A stretch of DNA of 11,284 bases from Aquificaceae bacterium (GTDB lineage Bacteria; Aquificota; Aquificia; Aquificales; Aquificaceae). The notes beneath the pieces were generated by a model. It was not told the DNA's origin. It saw only the letters and a list, made by a program, of their open reading frames with translations, and did not search any database. Below are positions 1 through 5,465 of this stretch, in pieces. A program made the position numbers and the translations under genes. The stretch lies in assembly GCA_025057715.1 (NCBI GenBank), contig JANWVD010000015.1, positions 1 to 11,284 on the forward strand, read 5' to 3'. The stretch's first letter is position 1, and each line of letters begins with the position of its first letter.

Positions 1-131
1 TCGGTGACCCAGTCTCCAATCCCTGTGTTGCGGCACACCCAGTCTGAGGCTTCATAGGCAACGTAGCAGACTGCGGCTAAACCCACAGCGTATGCCACGA
101 TGAGCCATGCCTTAAAAAAGACGGATACCAC
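1..131 (-). CDS. possible 5' end of an unrecognised membrane protein gene, running off the left edge
   Basis: A minus-strand frame is open from a GTG at 131 (directly after an in-frame TAG at 134-132) to the window edge, 43 codons. It would encode a short polar start, a hydrophobic stretch of about 18 residues (WLIVAYAVGLAAVCYVAY) that could be a membrane segment or signal anchor, and then two close copies of a D-W-V motif. The copies come from a 9-base direct repeat, ACCCAGTCT on the plus strand, at 7-15 and 37-45, 30 bases apart and so in frame. No clear ribosome binding site precedes the GTG. The frame overlaps the plus-strand SGNH fragment at 81-131, so both cannot easily be functional there. 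The segment is richer in GC than its surroundings. I do not recognise the protein, and the frame may be spurious. Confidence 0.25.
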   Translation of the reverse strand, partial: MVSVFFKAWLIVAYAVGLAAVCYVAYEASDWVCRNTGIGDWVT

Positions 132-203
132 CTAACCGAAGCAGGCACGTTGCTTTATAGCCTTGCAATATACTCAAAAGTCAGCAAGGCGCTCGAAAGA
201 TGA
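81..203 (+). pseudogene. C-terminal fragment of an SGNH/GDSL-type hydrolase
   Basis: The frame ending at the TGA 201-203 encodes about 40 residues containing DGYHLTEAG, which matches block V (D-x-x-H-L-t-x-x-G) of SGNH hydrolases, the part that supplies the catalytic Asp and His. Two cysteines shortly before it (CHDEPC) are also often seen just upstream of this block in SGNH domains. The frame is closed upstream by TAA at 78-80 and TGA at 45-47, and no other plus frame carries a convincing continuation, so the Ser, Gly and Asn blocks are missing. The stop overlaps the next gene's start as ATGA (200-203), the arrangement expected of an intact translationally coupled upstream gene. I infer that a complete SGNH gene once lay here and was broken by stops, frameshift or rearrangement near position 80-110. 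A sequencing error or chimeric assembly at the edge could give the same picture. Confidence 0.5.
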
Positions 204-1828
204 GCTCTTCGTCAGGCGGACTTGACGCTTTAAGGGGGCTCCTTAGCCTAACGGTCTTAGCCTATCACTACTTTGCGCTATTTTACCCTGACTCAAACTT
301 AATCCCGGGCGGATATCTTGCAGTAGAGGTGTTTTTTGTTCTCTCTGGTTATCTTATTACAAAAAGCCTAAAATCAAGGTTTAGTAAAAAAAGCCCCAAA
401 GATGCCCTGCTTGAATTTATCCAAAGGAGATTTTTTAGAATCTTTCCCGGCCTTTTATTTTTATTAATTACCTGCTTAATATCCTACAATCTTCTTGGTG
501 CACAGGGGCAAAACCTGCTCTCTCAATCCATTTTTGCACTCTTTGGCGTTTACAACTACTATTTAACTCTCAGGCAAGTTGACTACTTTGAGCAATTTAA
601 CCCCCTTGCCCTGACACATCTTTGGTCGCTCTCTATTGAAATCCAGCTCTACCTGCTCTCCGGGGTTATTTTTTTTATTTTTAAAAACCCAATCCGCGCC
701 TTCGGCGCGATTTTTTTTATATCCCTGCTTTTTCAATCCCTTTACGCATTAGCTGTCTTTAAAAGCGAGCTTGCCTATACCCATACAGAAGCGAGAGCCT
801 ATGGCTTTGCTTTGGGTGCAATCCTTGCAATGAGAGAGTTTAATCAACCAAGGGGGAATATCCTACCAGTTTTCTCACTTTTAGGACTTATCGCACTTTT
901 TGGACTCGCGGACATTTATAACGAGCTTTCCTATCCGCTTTGGTTTTTACTTGCAGACATACTTGGTGCTACTTTGATAATATCTTTAAGGGGAGAAAAT
1001 GCATCAGCGCCCTTAAGATGGTTAGGAAAGCGCTCTTATCTACTTTATTTATTCCATTATCCAGTGTTTGTTTTGCTAAAAGAAAACATGCAAGAGCCGA
1101 CTTTGAGCGCGTTAATAATCGCAGCTTTGGTAATTTTAGCACTTTGCGAGCTTGGGCATAACCTTTTAGAAAAACCATACTATGGTGAAAGCATATCATT
1201 TGCAAAAGCAGGCGCAGGGTTGATAACTTATGGTTATATACTGTCTATTTTAACGATAAAAGAACCTCATAAAAGCAAAGAAAAACCTATTTTAGATAAC
1301 TTTAATGCACAAATAAATCTTAACACAAGCTTAACAACCATAAAGCCGAATAAGACCACGCAAGAAAAGCGCTGTCAGGCGCTCTTAATAGGGGACTCTG
1401 TGATGCTCGGTGCTTCAGATTACATAAGAAAGCGCTATCCTAATGTCATCCTTGATGCCAAAGTAGGCAGGCAAGCAAGGGAGCTCCCAGAGCTGCTAAA
1501 ATCTCATAGAGAAAACTTGCTAAATTGCAAAAATCTTATTTTGCATCTTGGAACAAACGGGGTGGTAAAAAGCTCACAACTAAAGACCGCGCTTGCAGAG
1601 GTCCCGCCTGATGTAAAAATCTACATAATCACGGTTAACGCACCAGTCTCTTGGAAAAAGCAAGTTAATAAAACCCTCGAGAGCATATCAGCAGAACAAA
1701 AATACGAACTTTTGCGCTGGGATGAATTTAAAAACCCATCATTTTTTGCAAAAGATAGGATACACCTAACATCCTCTGGTATAAGAGCATACACAGAGCT
1801 GATTGCAAAGAGTGCAAAATTGCAATGA
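200..1828 (+). CDS. OafA/OatA-like membrane O-acyltransferase with C-terminal SGNH domain
   Basis: The product has 542 residues. Residues 1 to about 355 are an acyltransferase-3 (AT3) integral membrane domain. The N-terminal LDALRG and the AYH motif with His23 fit the conserved first-helix histidine; FFVLSGYLIT (45-54), RRFFRIFP (77-84) and LWSLSIE (141-147) follow, and many hydrophobic helices fill the rest. After a polar linker (about 355-390), residues 393-542 form an SGNH domain: GDS 398-400 (nucleophile Ser400), Gly423, GTNG 451-454 and DRIH 519-522 (Asp519, His522). Proteins of this build move acyl groups, usually acetyl, across the membrane: AT3 carries the group and the SGNH domain places it on peptidoglycan or a surface glycan. 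The substrate cannot be read from the sequence. The ATG overlaps the preceding stop (ATGA), and LDALRG so near the N-terminus supports this start. A terminator-like hairpin lies inside the gene at 695-718. Confidence 0.9.
   Translation: MSSSSGGLDALRGLLSLTVLAYHYFALFYPDSNLIPGGYLAVEVFFVLSGYLITKSLKSRFSKKSPKDALLEFIQRRFFRIFPGLLFLLITCLISYNLLGAQGQNLLSQSIFALFGVYNYYLTLRQVDYFEQFNPLALTHLWSLSIEIQLYLLSGVIFFIFKNPIRAFGAIFFISLLFQSLYALAVFKSELAYTHTEARAYGFALGAILAMREFNQPRGNILPVFSLLGLIALFGLADIYNELSYPLWFLLADILGATLIISLRGENASAPLRWLGKRSYLLYLFHYPVFVLLKENMQEPTLSALIIAALVILALCELGHNLLEKPYYGESISFAKAGAGLITYGYILSILTIKEPHKSKEKPILDNFNAQINLNTSLTTIKPNKTTQEKRCQALLIGDSVMLGASDYIRKRYPNVILDAKVGRQARELPELLKSHRENLLNCKNLILHLGTNGVVKSSQLKTALAEVPPDVKIYIITVNAPVSWKKQVNKTLESISAEQKYELLRWDEFKNPSFFAKDRIHLTSSGIRAYTELIAKSAKLQ
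695..718 (+). terminator. intrinsic-terminator-like hairpin inside the acyltransferase gene
   Basis: A perfect 6-bp GC stem, CGCGCC (695-700) and GGCGCG (704-709), closes a TTC loop and is followed by A and eight T residues (711-718). This is the form of a rho-independent terminator in the sense direction. It lies in codons for residues around NPIRAFGAIFF of a membrane helix region, so it may be a by-product of Phe (TTT) and Ala/Arg/Gly codons. During active translation the ribosome would hide it; without translation it could cause early termination and polarity on the genes downstream. Confidence 0.35.
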
Positions 1829-2145
1829 ACGACCTTGCTTTAGTGTTTTTAAAGATTCAAAAGCGTCTTGCTTTAGCCTGTGTTGTCGAGGTTAAGAAAA
1901 ACACGGGAACCCTACCTTTTACGAGCTATATAGAGTATCCTTCCCGCAAGCCGGAGGATTATTCAGTTGCAGCAATGCCGACACTCATTCTGACCGGCTT
2001 TGAATATCAGGAATTTTTAAGCTTAGAAAGACGCACAGCAGTGGTTAGCTTGGCAAGATTTACGGAGATAGAGAGCTTCAAAGGGCTTTGGCAAGCCATG
2101 CAAGATGTGCTTTTGGTATTGTATAATCCAAGTCTGGGAGGTTAG
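1825..2145 (+). CDS. 106-residue hypothetical protein, coupled to the acyltransferase and upstream of atpA
   Basis: I do not recognise this protein. Its 106 residues show no signal peptide and no membrane span. The pattern suggests a small alpha/beta fold: an N-terminal amphipathic helix (about 2-16), a strand (ACVVEVK), a Pro/Tyr-rich loop (about 35-50), two or three strands (PTLILTGF, RTAVVSLARF) and a C-terminal helix (about 84-100). The start ATG overlaps the acyltransferase stop as ATGA (1825-1828), and the stop lies three bases before the atpA ATG. The gene therefore sits between two coupled neighbours and is almost certainly translated with them. Codon use resembles the flanking genes. 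Its position before atpA is where other genomes carry atpH, but I see no similarity to the delta subunit: it is far too short (the usual length is about 180) and lacks the helical pattern. Confidence 0.7.
   Translation: MNDLALVFLKIQKRLALACVVEVKKNTGTLPFTSYIEYPSRKPEDYSVAAMPTLILTGFEYQEFLSLERRTAVVSLARFTEIESFKGLWQAMQDVLLVLYNPSLGG
2136..2141 (+). promoter_or_regulatory. strong Shine-Dalgarno site of atpA
   Basis: GGGAGG, seven bases before the atpA ATG at 2149, is the clearest ribosome binding site in the left block. It lies within the last codons of the preceding small gene. Most other genes here rely on stop/start overlap, so this site suggests that AtpA is translated independently and at a higher level than its upstream neighbours. 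Confidence 0.7.
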
Positions 2146-2148
2146 CTA

Positions 2149-3657
2149 ATGAGTCTTAACTACGAAGAAGCCCTTGAGCTTGCGAAAAAGTACATCAAGG
2201 ACCTTAGCGCAGATGCGCGTATGCAAGAGGTCGGCGTTGTTTACTATGTTGGCGACTCTGTTGCGAGGGCTTTTGGCCTTGAAAAGGTTATGATGAACGA
2301 GCTTTTGGAATTCGACGGCGGGACAATGGGACTTGCCTTTAACCTCGAAGAGGATAATGTCGGTATTATCTTGCTTGGAGACGAAAGCTCGATAAAAGAA
2401 GGCTCAATCGTAAAAAGGACTGGCAGAATCCTTGACGCACCCGTCGGCAAGGGGCTTTTAAAGCGCGTTATAGACCCACTTGGAAACCCGCTTGACGGAA
2501 AGGGACCAATTGAATACGAATATCGCTCGCCGATTGAAAAGATAGCACCGGGCGTTGTGAAAAGAAAGTCCGTGCATGAACCTTTGCAAACCGGTATAAA
2601 GGCAATAGACACAATGATTCCAATAGGCAGAGGTCAAAGGGAGCTAATCATAGGCGATAGGGCAACTGGCAAAACTACGATTGCAATAGACACAATTTTG
2701 AACCAAAAAGATTCTGACGTTTATTGCATATACGTCGCAATAGGTCAAAAGCGCTCCACCACTGCAAGGATAATAGAGCTCCTTGAAAGGGAAGGGGCGA
2801 TGGATTATACATGCGTCGTCGTTGCATCTGCTACTGACCCAGCGTCTCTTCAATACCTTGCACCATTTGTCGGTTGCACGATTGGCGAATACTTCAGAGA
2901 CAATGGTATGCACGCTCTCATAATCTACGACGACCTTTCAAAACACGCAGAGGCTTACAGGCAGCTATCCTTGCTTATGAGGCGTCCGCCAGGGCGCGAA
3001 GCATTCCCTGGGGATGTTTTTTATCTTCACTCGAGGCTGCTTGAGCGCGCTGCAAAGCTAAACGACGAGCTTGGCGCAGGCTCTCTTACTGCTTTGCCAA
3101 TAGTTGAGACAAAGGCAGGGGACGTTGCTGCATACATCCCTACAAATGTCATATCCATCACAGACGGTCAGATATACCTTGAGGCAGACTTATTTAATAA
3201 GGGTATAAGACCTGCCATAAATGTCGGGCTATCGGTATCTCGCGTTGGCGGTGCTGCGCAAATAAAAGCCACGAAGCAGGTTGCCGGAACCTTGAGGCTC
3301 GAGCTTGCACAATTTAGGGAATTAGAAGCCTTTGTGCAATTTGCCTCAGAGCTCGATAAGGCGACTCAGCAAACAATTAACAGAGGTCTAAGGCTCGTTG
3401 AGCTTTTGAAACAAGAAGCCTACAGCCCAATACCCATAGAGAAGCAAATTATTGCCATCTTTGCAGGAACTAACGGATACCTTGACGACATACCCGTAAG
3501 CTCGGTTAGGAAGTTTGAAAAAGAGCTCTATACCTTCCTCGATAGCGAAAAACGAGAGCTCTTGCAAAAGATTCGCGAGAAAAAGGCGCTGGACGATAGT
3601 TTGAAGGAGGAAATCCACAAAGCAATAAAGGACTTTCGCTCCAAATTTATCGCTTGA
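2149..3657 (+). CDS. atpA: F1Fo ATP synthase subunit alpha
   Basis: The 502-residue product is the regulatory, nucleotide-binding alpha subunit of the F1 sector, which forms the alpha3beta3 ring with beta subunits on the cytoplasmic face of the membrane. Visible landmarks: an N-terminal beta-barrel domain (about 25-95); Walker A GDRATGKT at 169-176; the Walker B strand ending LIIYDD (257-262); the family signature PAINVGLSVS at 355-364; Arg365 in SRVGGAAQ, which fits the arginine that reaches into the neighbouring catalytic site; and a helical C-terminal domain. Length matches the usual 500-513, and the sequence looks very close to the Aquifex type. There is no atpH upstream and no atpG or atpD downstream, so this is an orphan atp gene, as known for Aquificales. 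The stop TGA overlaps the TTG start of the DUF72 gene. Confidence 0.98.
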   Translation: MSLNYEEALELAKKYIKDLSADARMQEVGVVYYVGDSVARAFGLEKVMMNELLEFDGGTMGLAFNLEEDNVGIILLGDESSIKEGSIVKRTGRILDAPVGKGLLKRVIDPLGNPLDGKGPIEYEYRSPIEKIAPGVVKRKSVHEPLQTGIKAIDTMIPIGRGQRELIIGDRATGKTTIAIDTILNQKDSDVYCIYVAIGQKRSTTARIIELLEREGAMDYTCVVVASATDPASLQYLAPFVGCTIGEYFRDNGMHALIIYDDLSKHAEAYRQLSLLMRRPPGREAFPGDVFYLHSRLLERAAKLNDELGAGSLTALPIVETKAGDVAAYIPTNVISITDGQIYLEADLFNKGIRPAINVGLSVSRVGGAAQIKATKQVAGTLRLELAQFRELEAFVQFASELDKATQQTINRGLRLVELLKQEAYSPIPIEKQIIAIFAGTNGYLDDIPVSSVRKFEKELYTFLDSEKRELLQKIREKKALDDSLKEEIHKAIKDFRSKFIA

Positions 3658-4421
3658 GCATTTACATAGGCTGCAGCGGTTATTTTTACAAAAGCTGGAT
3701 AGGAAGGTTTTATCCATCAAGCTTGGAACCGGAGGAGCTCCTAAGTTTTTACGCGGAGCACTTTAACGCACTTGAGATAACTGCTACTCGCCAAAGGATA
3801 CTCTCAAGGGCTCAAGTAAAGGGCTTTCTTCAAAGAGCGAAAAAGCTCTACTTTGGCATAGTAGCATACGGCGGATTTAGCAAGAGTTACTCAAGAGCGG
3901 AGCTAAGTGGCTTTTTAACATCCCTTGAGCCACTTTTAGAAGAAGATAGGCTCTTTTGCGTCGTCTTTGAGCTTCCTTTGGGGCTCGGATTTAACCAAGA
4001 TGCTTTTAAAATCTTGGAAAGAATATCCAAGGATTTTACTGAATTACCAAAAGCAGTTCAGGTTAGGCATAAAAGCTTTAGAAAAGCGGAATTTTTTAGC
4101 TACCTAAGGGATTTAGGCTTTAACATCGTGAGTACCGATGGACCAAAGAGAGAAGATTTTCTGCTTGGTCCTTGGCTTGATGGGGAAATTTTGTATGTAA
4201 GAGCCTTTGGCAAGGAGCTTGATGGCTATACATACTCTTTAGAAGAGCTAAAGAAGCTCCATAGAAGGATTTTGGAAGTAAAAGCGGTGAAGAAGGGGGT
4301 TTTTTTTCTTAATCACTCGCGCGCAAGCGCGGTTTTGAATGCTTTACAAATCTCTTTGCTCTTTGGGAGGTATGTCAAGGTGCCAGAGAGCTTGACAGTG
4401 CAAGAGAGCGTATGGGAATAA
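3654..4421 (+). CDS. DUF72 (YecE-like) TIM-barrel protein
   Basis: The 255-residue product belongs to the DUF72 family, TIM-barrel-like proteins of unsettled biochemical function. The N-terminus IYIGCSGYFYKSWIGRFYP matches the family opening (I-Y-v-G-t-S-G-w-x-Y-x-x-W-x-G-x-F-Y-P). A central VRHKSF (about 137-142), the strand ILYVRAFG and a C-terminal NHSRASAVLNA fit later conserved blocks. Length is typical (240-290). The start must be the TTG at 3654, because the conserved opening begins at the second residue; the TTG overlaps the atpA stop as TTGA. No Shine-Dalgarno site lies close upstream, so translation by ribosomes terminating on atpA is likely. Cysteine replaces the more usual Thr in GxSG, a mild change. 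Confidence 0.88.
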   Translation: MSIYIGCSGYFYKSWIGRFYPSSLEPEELLSFYAEHFNALEITATRQRILSRAQVKGFLQRAKKLYFGIVAYGGFSKSYSRAELSGFLTSLEPLLEEDRLFCVVFELPLGLGFNQDAFKILERISKDFTELPKAVQVRHKSFRKAEFFSYLRDLGFNIVSTDGPKREDFLLGPWLDGEILYVRAFGKELDGYTYSLEELKKLHRRILEVKAVKKGVFFLNHSRASAVLNALQISLLFGRYVKVPESLTVQESVWE

Positions 4422-4433
4422 TCTAAATTAGGC

Positions 4434-4461
4434 TTGTCAGGTTTTTTAAATTGTGTATATT
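4434..4461 (+). promoter_or_regulatory. predicted sigma-70-type promoter for the TPR-smpB-dxs-mscS genes
   Basis: TTGTCA (4434-4439) and TATATT (4456-4461) match the -35 and -10 consensus in five of six positions each, with a 16-base spacer. They lie in the 47-base gap after the DUF72 stop, the first real break in the left block. Transcription would start near 4467-4469, at or next to the TPR gene's ATG. A perfect TTGACA at 4392-4397 inside the DUF72 gene lacks a good -10 partner at normal spacing and is the weaker candidate. Confidence 0.5.
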
Positions 4462-4468
4462 AAATTGC

Positions 4469-4948
4469 ATGAATCACTTGAGACCTGATGCAAGGGAGCT
4501 TATTGAAAAGGCGCTTGAGCACCACATGAAGGGCGAGTTTGACAAAGCCATAGAGCTTTATAAAAAGTCCATAGAGGTGCAACCAAGCGCAGATGCTTAC
4601 ACTTACATGGGGTGGGCTTATAGCATGATGGGCGAGCATGAAAAGGCGATTGAGCTTTGCATGAAAGCCATAGCGATTGACCCAAACTTTGGCAATCCCT
4701 ACAATGACATAGGGTCTTACCTAATTGCGCTTGGGAAGTTAGACGAGGCAATACCTTGGCTCAAAAGGGCTACAGTCGCCCCAAGATACGAGCCAAGGCA
4801 CTACCCTCACATAAACCTTGCAAAGATTTATATGGCAAAGGGGATGCTTTACGATGCTCTTAAGGAGATTAACCAAGCCCTAAGGCTTGCCCCTGAGTAT
4901 GTGCCGGCGCATACCTTAAGACATCAAGTGCTTGCGCTTTTAAACTAA
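4469..4948 (+). CDS. tetratricopeptide repeat (TPR) protein
   Basis: The 159-residue product is nearly all TPR helices. About four 34-residue units can be seen: residues ~6-40 (KALEHHMKGEFDKAIELYKK), ~41-74 (AYTYMGWAYSMMGEHEKAIE), ~75-110 (GNPYNDIGSYLIALGKLDEA) and ~115-150 (HYPHINLAKIYMAKGMLYDA). Each has the small/large residue pattern W/L-G-Y-A-P with Pro at the repeat end. TPRs are protein-protein scaffolds, so no specific role follows. There is no signal peptide, so the protein is probably cytoplasmic. I take the ATG at 4469. An in-frame TTG at 4451 would add six residues but lies just upstream of the predicted -10 box. The stop shares a base with the smpB start (TAATG), so the pair is probably cotranslated. 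Confidence 0.85.
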   Translation: MNHLRPDARELIEKALEHHMKGEFDKAIELYKKSIEVQPSADAYTYMGWAYSMMGEHEKAIELCMKAIAIDPNFGNPYNDIGSYLIALGKLDEAIPWLKRATVAPRYEPRHYPHINLAKIYMAKGMLYDALKEINQALRLAPEYVPAHTLRHQVLALLN

Positions 4949-5403
4949 TGAGTATCGCGATAAATCGCCAAGCAAAGGCTGATTACGAGATTATAGAAAC
5001 GCTCGAGGCGGGAATTAGCCTGCTTGGTTCTGAGGTAAAGTCCTTAAGGAATCGCCAGTCAGTTTCCTTTAAAGACAGCTTTGTGAAAATAAAGGGCTCG
5101 GAAGCCTGGCTTTATAACCTTTACATATCACCATACAGCAAAGCAACGATTGTTAAGCCAGAGCCACTAAGGGATAGAAAGCTCCTGCTTCATAAAAGCG
5201 AGATAATGAGGCTCTTATCAAAAAGCCAGCAAAAGGGATATAGCATAATCCCCCTTGAGCTCTACTTTAAAAATGGCTTAGTGAAGGTAAAAATAGCCCT
5301 GGTTAAGGGTAAAACAAACCGAGATAGGAGAGAAGAGCTAAGGCGTAAAGACCTTGAGCGAGAACTGTCAAGAGAACTAAAAAGCGGCAAACTAAAATTA
5401 TAA
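4948..5403 (+). CDS. smpB: SsrA (tmRNA)-binding protein SmpB
   Basis: SmpB binds the tRNA-like domain of tmRNA and brings it to ribosomes stalled on broken messages (trans-translation). The 151-residue product shows the family blocks in order: the N-terminal N6-R-x-A with YEIIETLEAGISLLGSEVKSLR (13-34), NLYISPYSKA (57-66), PLRDRKLLLHKSEI (73-86), GLVKVKIALVKGK (110-122) and a basic C-terminal tail (123-151), which enters the decoding centre and mRNA channel. Length is normal (150-160). The residues before Arg128 read R125-D126-R127, where most SmpB proteins have His/Tyr-Asp-Lys; the residue equivalent to E. coli His136 is therefore Arg. The tmRNA gene itself is not in the window. The start overlaps the TPR stop by one base. 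Confidence 0.96.
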   Translation: MSIAINRQAKADYEIIETLEAGISLLGSEVKSLRNRQSVSFKDSFVKIKGSEAWLYNLYISPYSKATIVKPEPLRDRKLLLHKSEIMRLLSKSQQKGYSIIPLELYFKNGLVKVKIALVKGKTNRDRREELRRKDLERELSRELKSGKLKL

Positions 5404-5465
5404 AGTAGCTGTAGTATACTATAGGAATAGTTGTTTTAATCCATTAGAAGCCTAACTTTTTCGCC
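5404..5465 (+). promoter_or_regulatory. 62-base gap between smpB and dxs, possible weak promoter
   Basis: This is the longest non-coding stretch in the left block after position 200. It contains a perfect 10-base palindrome TAGTATACTA (5412-5421) that includes a TATACT -10-like hexamer (5415-5420), but I see no good -35 box at the right distance. It has no GC-rich hairpin followed by T residues, so no terminator. No clear Shine-Dalgarno site precedes the dxs ATG; AGAAG at 5446-5450 is 15 bases away. Confidence 0.25.

Noticed and set aside
45..47. In-frame TGA in the SGNH fragment as a recoded (selenocysteine) codon
   Set aside because: A TAA at 78-80 follows in the same frame, no SECIS-like structure is visible, and the sequence before 81 does not look like an SGNH protein.
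2244..2612. Minus-strand open frame of 122 codons inside atpA
   Set aside because: It is a shadow of atpA with low-complexity Ser/Pro composition and no ribosome binding site, while atpA is unmistakable.
4290..4312. GGGGGTTTTTTTT near the end of the DUF72 gene as a terminator
   Set aside because: The T run has no preceding inverted repeat and encodes Gly-Val-Phe-Phe in a clearly conserved reading frame.
4451..4468. TTG at 4451 as the start of the TPR protein
   Set aside because: It lies just upstream of the predicted -10 box and so ahead of the inferred transcript start, has no ribosome binding site, and adds six residues that do not belong to a TPR unit; the ATG at 4469 is preferred.
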